Part shown: piece by piece, positions 1-8,502 of the stretch | Position numbering within the stretch: the stretch's first letter is position 1 | How the letters are laid out: the number at the start of each line of letters is the position of its first letter | NCBI GenBank assembly: GCA_033002965.1 | Contig: JAURVB010000720.1 | Location: forward strand, 1 to 64,000 | Source: Piper betle | Taxonomy: Eukaryota; Streptophyta; Magnoliopsida; Piperales; Piperaceae | Length of the DNA: 64,000 bases | Reading direction: 5' to 3' | The notes under the pieces: generated by a model | Told to the model about the DNA's origin: nothing | What the model saw: the letters and a program-made list of their open reading frames with translations, nothing else | The model's database searches: none | Position numbers and translations under genes: made by a program

Positions 1-640
1 GTAGGCAGTGGAGTTTGTCATTGACCTAGCAGCTGGAGTAACACCAATTTCTAAACCATCATACCACATGGCTCCAGCAGAGCACAAAGAATTAAAGAGT
101 CAACTAGAAGAGTTGTTACAGGCAAGCTTCATCTGGCCAAGTACTTCACCTTGGGGAGCCCTGTTCTTTTTGTGAAGAAGAAGGATGGATCACTTCGGCT
201 GTGTATTGACTATAGCCAAATCAATCAAGTGACAATCAAGAAATGGTATCCCTTACCGAGGATTGATGATTTGTTTGACCAGCTAAGAACAGCCAGAATA
301 TTTTCCAAGAAAGGCTTGCTGTCTGGTTATCACCAATTGCATGTAAAGGAGTCAGACATACAGAAAACGGCCTTCCGAACTCGATATGGATATTATGAGT
401 TTTTAGTCACGCCTTTTTGTGTAACAAACGCACCAGCGACCATTATGTCACTCATGAACACGGACCTCTATGAATATTTGGACAAGTTTATCATTGTGTT
501 TGTGGACAATATTCTGGTCTATTCAAGTAATGAAGAAGAGCATGTGAAGCACATATTCATTACCTTTCAAGTGTTGAGGGAGAATCAGCTGTTCGCCAAG
601 CTCTCAAAGTGCGACTTCTGGCTGAAGGAGGGAAATTTCC
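1..640 (+). pseudogene. Ty3/gypsy reverse transcriptase, fingers and palm (piece 1 of 3)
   Basis: This is the protease-RT linker and the fingers/palm of a gypsy reverse transcriptase, which copies the element RNA into DNA. The linker reads [12 protein letters not shown] in one frame. A single C is missing near 160 (WGA|PVLFV), so the rest reads in another frame from about 151 to 640. The motifs [12 protein letters not shown] and TNAPAT are clear. The catalytic YVDD box reads FVDN, so the second aspartate is lost and the enzyme would be dead even without the frameshift. The coding line stops at WLKEGNF because a solo LTR is inserted at 641, and it resumes at 2017. With the 4487-5862 piece it resembles the Tekay/Del chromovirus lineage; the lineage is judged by eye. 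Gag and protease lie left of the window. Confidence 0.93.
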
Positions 641-2016
641 TGTAACGACCTGCCATCTTTCACAATATTGCGAGCCTAGCTGGCTAGGTGTTACTCAAAA
701 TTATACCAAACTAACCTTGTAACGACCCGCCCTAACCGGTCTCGGCGTTACTTATATGTTACATGATTTCTATTAAAACCATAAGTATGACTCATTCAAA
801 GTAAATTATGGTTAGTCAAGACATAATAATAATAGTTCCACAGTCTTGTATCGTTTCCCACAGCCACATGCATAACACAAGAAAATAAAAGGAAGTCCAA
901 TTTATTATCCATTCTCCTACCCTGAGTTCATAAAAGAACCACCAACCATACTTTCATTATTCCTTAAGTAAGCTGAAATCAAACAATCTTGATTAGCCCA
1001 CATACCCATGTCGGGATCCAGCTCAATGTAGTTCTATAGGCTCTCAGGTCATTCTGAGATTAAAAGTTTGTCTCCCAGTACATTCTGAGATTAGGTGGTC
1101 TCCTAGGTCATTCTGAGATTAATCATTATTGGCTGTCAGGTCCATTCTGACATGTTCATTATTGGCTGTCAGGTCCATTCTGACATGTCCATTATTGGTT
1201 GTCAGGTCCATTCTGACATATCCATTATTGGCTATCAGGTCCATTCTGACATGTCCATTATTGACTGTTAGGTTCATTCTGACATGTCCATTATTGGCTG
1301 TCAGGTCTATTCTGACATATCCATTATTGGCTATCAGGTCCATTCTGACATATCCATTATTGGCTGTCAGGTCCATTCTGACATATCCATTATTGGTTGT
1401 CAGGTCCATTCTGACATGTCCATTAACAAAACAACTAAGCAATTCAAAGAATCCCAACAATTCCTGCCAATCGAAGGATGAAGCAAAGCAACACACCCAC
1501 AACAAAACAAACACCTGACCCCAAAGACTCGCAGTAGTTCATACCAAGCAGTCGACAAGAACCCCATGCATAAGACGCTAGGGATCTAGCAACTTAGCGG
1601 GGCATCTCCAACAAACCTTGCACGCAAGAATCCTAATGGAAACAAATAAGATGAGGGACAAAAAACTCACACATAAATGGGGAGGTCACCTAGGACGGAG
1701 AGGAGGCAAGAAGAATTTGACGACTAGGAAAAAGTTTTTCCCCCCCCTCAACCATCCCCTCCTCCTGGATATATATACACTTCAACCATTCCCTCCATTA
1801 AATTCTCATACCCCATCATCCATAGGTATTTCCTAGGTTCAACGAGCCCCTTCATTAAATTCTCACACCCCTTCATCCATTCATGAATAGGTATTTTCTA
1901 GGTGACCTTAAGTCGAACCATGACCGGTCGACTTGATAACCAACCACATTGGTTCATCGACATTTATTTCATAATATTTAGGTTCGAGTCTTGTAATAAA
2001 AATCATGGTTTTTACA
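641..2016 (-). mobile_element. Solo LTR (family LTR-H), minus strand, TSD TTTCC
   Basis: The segment starts TGTAACGACC and ends GTTTTTACA, that is TG...CA on the minus strand, and is flanked by a perfect 5-bp duplication TTTCC (636-640 and 2017-2021). Removing it rejoins the RT reading across NFLGHII. It has no internal region, so it is a solo LTR left by LTR-LTR recombination. It holds a short run of LTR-B type units (about 1037-1122) and then a 33-bp minisatellite. A TATA-like run lies near 1768-1778. The first 77 bp are a second, LTR-A-like end placed outside an LTR-B-like end (see findings). I see nothing recognisable in 1430-1740. Confidence 0.9.
1123..1425. repeat. 33-bp minisatellite, about 9 copies, inside LTR-H
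   Basis: Nine tandem units carry the words CCATTCTGACATGTCC and ATTATTGGCTGTCAGG, with a period of 33 bp. Since 33 is a multiple of three, both strands stay open and give 11-residue periodic translations; these are artefacts. The units directly abut LTR-B-type units ending TCATTCTGAGATTA and share the ATTCTGA core with them. Confidence 0.95.
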
Positions 2017-2684
2017 TTTCCTTGGTCATATAATCTCAAAGGCCAGAGTTGCAGTGGATCCATCGAAAGTGAAAGCAGTCACTGATTGGCCACAACCCAA
2101 GTTAGTCACTGTCATGAGAAGTTTTCTGGGTTTAGTGGGTTACTACAGGAAATTCATTAAAGGCTTCTCCTTAGTGGCATCGCCAATGACCAAACTCACA
2201 AGTAAGAGCGTCAAGTTCGAATGGAGTAGTAAGTGTGAGGAAAGTTTCCGGTCTCTGAAGAAGAGTCTAACAACTGCACCACTCTTAACACTGCCAAATG
2301 GTAATAAAGGATTCGTAGTCTTTAGTGATGCATCCCTGTTGGGTTTAGGATGTGTCCTTATGCAGGAAGGTAAAGTGGTGGCCTATGCCTCTCATCAATT
2401 AAAAATTCATGAGCAAAATTATGAAACCCATGACTTGCAACTGGCAGCAGTAGTTTTTGCACTGAAGCTTTGGAGACACTACTTGTATGGAGCCCAATTC
2501 GAAGTCTTCACTGACCATCAGAGTTTGAAGTATTTCTTCACCCAAAAGGACCTTAACCTTCGACAGAGGCGGTGGATAGAATATTTGAAGGATTATGACT
2601 TCCAAATCTTATATCAGCCAGGGAAAGCGAATGTGGTAGCCGACGCATTGAGTCGGAAGGACAAGGTGGACAAAGGTCAGTAGC
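2017..2684 (+). pseudogene. Ty3/gypsy RT thumb and RNase H (piece 2 of 3)
   Basis: Continuation of the 1-640 polyprotein after the solo LTR. It reads [18 protein letters not shown], then the RT connection ([12 protein letters not shown]) and RNase H, open to 2684. RNase H removes template RNA during reverse transcription. Three of its four acidic positions are visible: D in FSDAS, D in FTDHQS and D in VADALSR. The glutamate expected in HDLELAAV is glutamine (HDLQLAAV), so the active site is altered. The piece ends in KDKVDKGQ where the TRIM-D array is inserted at 2685. Confidence 0.93.
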
Positions 2685-2838
2685 TGTGAGATCCCTCAAC
2701 TTAGTCCCACATCTAATACCTACTGGGAGAAGATCCTATTTATAAGTGGGAATGGATTAGAGATCTTTAACTTCTGGGGTACCCATTTTAAAGAGATGAC
2801 TTAGCCCATTACGTTGCACTTTGGGTTGGGTCGTCACA
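2685..2838 (+). repeat. TRIM-D LTR 1
   Basis: 154 bp, TGTGAGATCC to GGTCGTCACA. A TATA-like TTTATAAG lies about 60 bp in. The primer site after it is mutated (TGGTATCAACAGC at 2841-2853). Confidence 0.9.
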
Positions 2839-2928
2839 AATGGTATCAACAGCAAGGTTTATTTTAGTATGCTCTGTGGTTGCGGCTTACGCTGATCTTC
2901 CACATCAGAAAAAATTTCCTTGAGCTAG

Positions 2929-3651
2929 TTGGTATTCCGCATTAACAACCCAAAAGAATCCACATCGAAGGTCACAGCTTCATCTTCAATTTTGGCAAGA
3001 ACTACTGTGACAAATGTAAGATTCGCAGTGGAGATTTTTGATGGTACTGGTCATTTTGGCATGTGGCAAAGTGAGGTTCTGGATGCCCTTTTTCAACAGG
3101 GTCTAGACATTGCCATTGAAGAAGAGAAACCGGATGATGTTGAGGAGAAAGAATGGAAGACCATAAATAGATTGGCATGTGGTACCATTAGAACGTGTCT
3201 TTCTAGAGAGCAGATGTATGCATTTTCTAAAGAAACTTCTGCAAGTAAATTATGGAAGGCACCGGAGGAGAAATTCTTGAAGAAAAGTAGTCAAAACAAG
3301 CTCTACATGAAAAAGAGATTGTTTCACTTCAATTATGTTCCTGGTACCTCTCTGAATGATCATATTACTAGCTTCAATCAGCTAGTAACTGATCTGGTGA
3401 ATATGGATGTGACTTTTGAAGATGAAGATTTGGCTCTGATGTTGTTGGGTTCACTTCCTCATGAATTTGAGTTTCTTGAAACTACTCTACTTCATGGGAA
3501 GGTTGCTGTGTCTCTCAGTGAAGTAACTGCTGCCTTGTATTCTTATGAATTAAGAAAGAAAGAGAAGCAAGAAAATACAAGTGCAGAAGTAGAAGCTCTT
3601 GTTGTGGAGAGAGGCCGGTCACGGGCCAGAAAGGTCGTGGGCTGGGGCTAG
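2929..3651 (+). CDS. Ty1/copia-type gag, partial and probably not translated
   Basis: Gag is the structural protein of the virus-like particle. The frame is open for about 240 codons. The copia gag signature is clear: F-DGTGHFGMW near residue 40, then ALFQQGLD, a helical centre (LYMKKRLFHFNYVPG, LNDHITSFNQLV), and LMLLGSLPHEFEFLE. There is no ATG near the start: the frame opens just after a TAG at 2926-2928 with TTG, and the first ATG is at 3061, inside the domain. The C terminus (GRSRARKVVGWG) is basic but ends before any CCHC zinc knuckle, and no protease, integrase or RT follows. The last 45 or so bases are the same sequence that forms the 3' half of the two short internal regions downstream. 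It is probably a trans-mobilised, decayed gag of a TR-GAG element. Confidence 0.8.
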   Translation: MVFRINNPKESTSKVTASSSILARTTVTNVRFAVEIFDGTGHFGMWQSEVLDALFQQGLDIAIEEEKPDDVEEKEWKTINRLACGTIRTCLSREQMYAFSKETSASKLWKAPEEKFLKKSSQNKLYMKKRLFHFNYVPGTSLNDHITSFNQLVTDLVNMDVTFEDEDLALMLLGSLPHEFEFLETTLLHGKVAVSLSEVTAALYSYELRKKEKQENTSAEVEALVVERGRSRARKVVGWG

Positions 3652-3704
3652 CAACGGGCCAAGAATAGGCATTTCAGGGACGAAATTCCCTAAGGTGGGT
3701 GGAT

Positions 3705-3857
3705 TGTGAGATCCCTCAACTTAGTCCCACATCTAATACCTACTGGGAGAAATCCTGTTTATAAGTGGGAATGGACTAGAGATCTTTAACTTCCGGGGTA
3801 CCCATTTTAAAGAAATGACTTAGCCCATTACGTTGCACTTTGGGCTGGGTCATTACA
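3705..3857 (+). repeat. TRIM-D LTR 2
   Basis: 153 bp. TATA-like TTTATAAG at 3758-3765. It ends GGTCATTACA and is followed by a primer site TGGTATCAGAGC at 3860-3871. Confidence 0.92.
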
Positions 3858-4014
3858 AATGGTATCAGAGCTGACCTGGTTCCGTGTTAGATGGTGGGAT
3901 GGACTAGGAATGTTGGCTAGGCTGCCGGTCACGGGCCAGAAAGGACGTGGGCTGGGGCTAGCAACGGGCCAAGAATAGGCATTTCGGGGACAAAATTTCC
4001 TAAGGTGGGTGGAT

Positions 4015-4167
4015 TGTGAGATCCTCAACTTAGTCCCACATCTAATACCTACTGGGAGAAGATCCTGTTTATAAGTGGGAATGGACTATAGATCTTTAAC
4101 TTTCAGGGTACCTATTTTAAAGAGATGACTTAGCCCATTACGTTGCACTTTGGGCTGGGTCGTCACA
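4015..4167 (+). repeat. TRIM-D LTR 3
   Basis: 153 bp, ends GGTCGTCACA. The primer site TGGTATCAGAGC follows at 4170-4181. The 157-bp internal region before it ends in a purine-rich AAGGTGGGTGGAT, the likely polypurine tract. Confidence 0.92.
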
Positions 4168-4324
4168 AATGGTATCAGAGCCGACCTGGTTCCGTGTTAG
4201 ATGGTGGGATGGACTAGGGATGTTGGCTAGGCTGCCGGTCACGGGCCAGAAAGGACGTGAGTTGGGGCTAGCAACGGGCCAAGAATTGGCATTTCGAGGA
4301 CGAAATTTCCTAAGGTGGGTGGAT

Positions 4325-4481
4325 TGTGCAGATCCTCTCAACTTAGTCCCACATCTAATACCTACTGGGAGAAGATCCTGTTTATAAGTGGGAATGGATT
4401 AGAGATCTTTAACTTTCTGGGGTACCCATTTTAAAGAGATGACTTAGACCATTACGTTGCACTTTGGGCTGGGTCGTCATA
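4325..4481 (+). repeat. TRIM-D LTR 4 (right end of the array)
   Basis: 157 bp, starts TGTGCAGATCC with a few inserted bases, ends GGTCGTCATA, and is followed at once by the target duplication GTAGC. Confidence 0.92.
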
Positions 4482-4486
4482 GTAGC

Positions 4487-5862
4487 TAACTAGACTTTGG
4501 GCCATGTCAGTAGAAGTGGTGGCTATCAATCCTGTGGAACAACTAACAGGGTTACTAGAAAATCTGGTTATTTCCAATGATTTGGTTGATCGGGTTAAGC
4601 TAACACAAATGGGTGATGAGGTGCTAAATGAAATGTTGGACAAGACTCCTGACATTGTAGCTAATTCCAATAGTGTGATTAGATTTACAGGAAGGTTGTG
4701 TGTACCCAAGGATGATGCACTAAGGCGAAATATCTTTGAAGAGGCTCATCGCTCGAAGTTCTCGATACACCCTGGAGTTACTAAAATGTATCAGGATTTA
4801 AAGAGAATCTACTACCTGTGGGACTATTACAACCTTTAGAAATACCAACCTGGAAAAGGGCGTGTGTCACATGCGACTTTATTGCAAAGCTCCCAAGGAC
4901 TCAGAAGAAGCACAACTCCATATGGGTATTGTGGACCGTCTGACCAAGGCAGCTCATTTCATCCCCACAAAATCAAGAAGGACGGCGGAATACCTAGAAG
5001 AATTGTGTGTCAATAACTTTGTCAGACTGCATGGGATTCCAAAATTGATAGTCTCTAACAGAGATCCCCTATTCACTTCATATTTCTAGGAAGCTTTCCA
5101 AAAGCTATGGGGACCCAAATTAAGCTAAGTACAGCACATCATCCTCAAATTGATGGTTAAGTGAGAGGACCATTCAAACTTTGTAGGATTTGTTAAGAGC
5201 TTGCATTCTTGAGTAGGAAGGAGATTGGGAGAAACACTTAGCCTTGGCTGAATTCACCTATAATAACTCTTACCAGGCCAATATAAGGATAGCACCATTT
5301 GAAGCCTTATACGGTAGGCCCTGCTGATCATTATCATGCTGGTTGGAGTATACCGAAGTGGTTATTGTCGGGCCAGAGATGGTGAGGGAAGCAACTGAAA
5401 AGGTGAAACTCATTCAGCAAAGGCTTAAGGCAGCGCAGGATCGACAAAAGAGTTATGCTGATACTCGAAGGAAGGACCTAGAGTTCCAAGTTGGGGAGTT
5501 TGTGTACCTAAAGACATCTCCTAGGAAGGGGGTGATCAGATTTAAAACATCAAAAAAGTTGAAACCAAGATTCATAGGACCGTTCCCAATTCTGGATTGA
5601 GTTGGAAATTGTGCATATAGATTAGCATTTCCACCAAGCCTAGCTGGAGTACACAATGTTTTCCATGTGTCATTGGTAAAGAAATGTGTATAAGACGAAG
5701 ATCGTATAATCACAACTTTTATAGACTTTGAATTACAACCAAATTTAACATATGAGGAAATCCCTTGGGTAAAGGTATTGTGGAGAAATCAAGGATTAGA
5801 GGAAGCTACCTGGGAGACTGAGCAAGAGATGGCAAAGAAATACCCAAGCCTATTTGTGGCAT
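4487..5862 (+). pseudogene. Ty3/gypsy integrase and chromodomain (piece 3 of 3)
   Basis: Continuation of the pol broken at 2684. Integrase inserts the cDNA; the C-terminal chromodomain directs it to marked chromatin. The N-terminal zinc-binding region starts (EEAHRSKFSIHPGVTK) but about 75 bp holding the CxxC half is deleted near 4810. The core follows in several frames: IVDRLTKAAHF, then IVSNRDPLF, where the second catalytic aspartate of VSDRD is asparagine, then DG*SERTIQ, where the glutamate is kept. Stops fall at about 5086, 5158 and 5183. The frame 5343-5600 is the integrase C-terminal region with GEFVYLKTSP. A group-II type chromodomain (VKVLWRNQGLEEATWE, YPSLF) ends near 5862. RT, RNase H and integrase each carry an active-site change, so the copy is long dead. 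Confidence 0.92.
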
Positions 5863-6311
5863 AAGATTCTTATGATTGTAGTAGCATGCACCTGATACCG
5901 AATAAATAATTAATTCTTAGTTTCTGTTGGCTGTTTAATCACTAATGCGGAATTGCCTCCGCAGGTTAGCATCTAGAACTAAAGACTAAGAGACGACTGG
6001 GTGGTTCTTCTACCAACTCAGGTGGTGAACTGATAATAAGCAGACTTCTCTTTTACTTTTCTTGTGTTATAAATGTGGCTATGGGAAAAGGTCCAAGACT
6101 GTGGGATGATTATTTCATACATTGTCATTTGAAACATAAGTTCTTTTGAGTTAGAAATGCTAGACTTATTTGCTTTCATATTATTCACATAACCTTTTAA
6201 GTAACACCCGGTCCAGTTAGGACTGGTCGTTATAGGGTTATTTTTGTTAAATTTTGAGTAACACCTGGCCAACAAGGCCCACAATATCGTGAAGCATGGC
6301 GGGTCGTTACA
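5863..6311 (+). mobile_element. Gypsy 3' flank joined to an LTR 3' end fragment
   Basis: After pol there is about 75 bp of the usual spacer, but the polypurine tract and LTR start are missing. From about 5938 the sequence is the last third of an LTR: the hairpin GCGGAATTGCCTCCGC (5947-5962), a block ending GGTCGTTATA near 6233, then a second end closing GGGTCGTTACA at 6311. The first two thirds of the 3' LTR have been deleted. Confidence 0.8.
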
Positions 6312-6591
6312 ACTAACGCAGAATCGCCTTCGCAAGTATGAGCATGGAAGGATGGGTAGAGTTAGGATAGCTCGAGGACGCTGTTATTAGACTATTCTTT
6401 TTTGTAGATTGTTTGCATTGCAGTAGGAATTTGGTTCGGTTCATTGGGCTTAGATTATTTTGAGCATTTATTTATTATATTTTTGTCATGTATTTTAAAA
6501 TCTGGACAATTAATAGAAAACATAATTTATGAAACACTTCGTTTCATGTAGTAACACTTGGCTAGTAGCTCGAAACATGTGGGTCGTTATA
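6312..6591 (+). mobile_element. LTR-E type 3' end fragment
   Basis: This matches the last 270 bp of the LTR-E at 17111-18253 (ATGAGCATGGAAGGATGGGT, then a GGTTCGGTTCAT word) and ends GGGTCGTTATA. Its 5' part was lost where the gypsy element joins. Confidence 0.75.
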
Positions 6592-6690
6592 GTAACACCC
6601 AATTCGGTTCACCAGCAAACCGGATCGAAAATGCTACAGGAGACTAAACCGTTTGTTAATCTACTTAATTTAGTTAAGCCAACCCAGATC
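6592..6690 (-). mobile_element. LTR-C left piece, minus strand
   Basis: It starts GTAACACCCAATTCGG, the same as the fragment at 13574 (TGTAACACCCCGTTTCGG). It is cut at 6690 by the LTR-A element and continues at 16218 with the same order of words as in the 13574 copy (GATCTAC, GCGTCTCAAGATGG). Confidence 0.78.
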
Positions 6691-6704
6691 TGTAAAGACC
6701 CGGA

Positions 6705-6727
6705 ATATATATATATATATATATATA
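6705..6727. repeat. TA microsatellite at an LTR-A start
   Basis: One of several (TA)n runs placed 10-20 bp after an LTR-A or LTR-F start; others at 11190-11239, 12321-12358, 27982-28013, 37815-37855 and 53532-53563. The constant position suggests they are part of the LTR and change length after insertion. Confidence 0.9.
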
Positions 6728-8502
6728 ACAATAATAATAAAAAATAACGTTCGACGCGGTGGGATCGAACGTGGAAAAAATTCGTTAGCTGGTTAAGTAT
6801 GAATTACCCGGTTAATTGAAAAGTAATTTCTAACCGGACGATTCTAGTTGAATCGGTCGAGTCGACCACATTACTTATCCATTTAACCATTTAAGTGAAC
6901 TAAACCATGTACCCATTTAAGAGGTTAAGTGAAATGGTTAAGTGAACCGTGTTGATTACCCAATTACCCGGTTAAAGGAATTACGGTGGAAGGGTGTTTC
7001 CACATACCCTAGCCGTCATCTTATTCTTGATAAAAGGAGAAGGGGAGGGCGTCATCTACATCTTTTTCCTCCTTGGACAGACGCTGGTTTTCCTCCTTCG
7101 CTCGGGTAATTTCTTTTCCTTTCTTTTTCTTCTATTGCATGCATACACATGTTGCATAAATCATAAACATGATAAACATAAGAATCAAATGAGAAATCAA
7201 CAAGGGAAGAAGAAAACCAGGAGGACGTCTTGCTGTTTTTGCAGCAGCAACAACACCATCTTCCATCCTTGTGAGTTGGGTTGACGTGCTGGAAGTAGGG
7301 AGTGCTCCCAGCGGTGCGGCTGGCCGGACGGAGTCACCTTGGGTGGCCGAGTCAGACCATCGGGGAGGGATGTAAATCAGGAACGTGAAGGGAGACTAGG
7401 TTGGTGTTGCCATGGGTGGTGTTGCTGGCCAGACGTGGATCCGCCATGGAAAGGGCAGACTGGTCGTCACTTGGGGTGGTGCTGGTCGTCACCTTGATGG
7501 GGCAGGACATGGTCGCCATGGCTGCTGGTCGACCACCATGAATGGTGAAATTAAGGTCCCCATGTAGGGTGTAGTCCGAGTTCCATGAGATAACAGCGGA
7601 TAAAGATTGGATCTTTGGGGTTTTTTTCAATAGGATCAGTGGGGTAGGTAGAAGATGGGGTCTGAAATTGGGTGGAAGGAAAAGAAGACATGTTGGTCGG
7701 GTGCTGTTTATGTGGCTGACTAGAGTAGTCGCCATGGGTCTGGTCGGGTGCTGTTTATGTAGCCGACTAGGGAGACGCTGCCATGGGTCATGGGCTGATT
7801 ATGTGACCGACATGGAGTCACCATGGTCAGGTCGGGGTTGCTGATTGGGTAGCCGGAAGAGGGTCGCCAAGGACTGGTTGAGGGTTGCCATGTGGTGGCC
7901 AAGTTGGAGACGCCATAGCAGCAAATGGAGGCCGCCACATTACTGGTTGGTCGCCATGCATGGTGAGAATACCGGCTTTCGCTGGTTGACTACAATAAAG
8001 CTGGGAGCTTTGGGGTCGTTACATGAATTGTTAAAGTAGAATGGCAACCAGGTAAGTATGGGGCATTTTAATAATTAAATTATCAATTAGATAATGGGGA
8101 TTTGGATGGGGATAATTAATAATTAATTATCATTAGAATTGCTGAAAATTTAATAAGAAATGAAGACTAACATGAACTAATTACATCATTTAAAATTGAT
8201 AGTATATCAGTCATGTAGTTGCATGTAGGTTCATGCAAAATAAAATTATACTAATGTATAATTTTATGCCCTCATTCAGATTATGGGTTAGCGGATCACA
8301 GTCAGACGAAATCACAAGTCAGGTACGTATAATAGGTAGAACATCGTACTTTCCTTGTTGGTAGCCTAGGTCGGCCTGAGCCCAGATTCGACCACCATGC
8401 ACCGAGTGCAACCGGGGTCAAAGAATTGACTCAGTCCGACACGGGGTCGTATTATGTGCGTAAATTGTGTAATGCATCGACATTGTTTTGGAGTAGTGAT
8501 AG

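Larger units (their letters stand above)
2685..4481 (+). mobile_element. TRIM-D array: four short LTRs, one internal region with copia gag (TR-GAG-like)
   Basis: Four copies of a short LTR (2685-2838, 3705-3857, 4015-4167, 4325-4481) alternate with three internal regions. Each LTR starts TGTGAGATCC (TGTGCAGATCC in the last) and the first three end in TCACA or TTACA. Each of those three is followed two bases later by a tRNA-iMet primer site. The whole block is flanked by a 5-bp duplication GTAGC (2680-2684 and 4482-4486), so it sits in the gypsy pol as one insertion. The first internal region carries a copia gag; the second and third are about 157 bp and non-coding. This matches TR-GAG and TRIM elements known in plants. 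The array form suggests unequal recombination between LTRs. Confidence 0.9.

Noticed and set aside
1119..1518. Long open frames on both strands with 11-residue repeats
   Set aside because: They come from the 33-bp period, a multiple of three; no start context or other gene feature.
641..2016. A DNA transposon with terminal inverted repeats TGTAACGACC
   Set aside because: The same ends are followed by tRNA-iMet primer sites at 12212 and 47637, and there is no transposase; these are LTR ends.
2685..2838. Cassandra-type TRIM
   Set aside because: Length and TATA fit, but I see no 5S rRNA-like A, IE or C boxes.
8370..8450. tRNA-like Pol III promoter (B-box-like ATTCGACCACC) in the module shared by all LTR families
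   Set aside because: The A box is poor and the spacing too short; no SINE structure around it.
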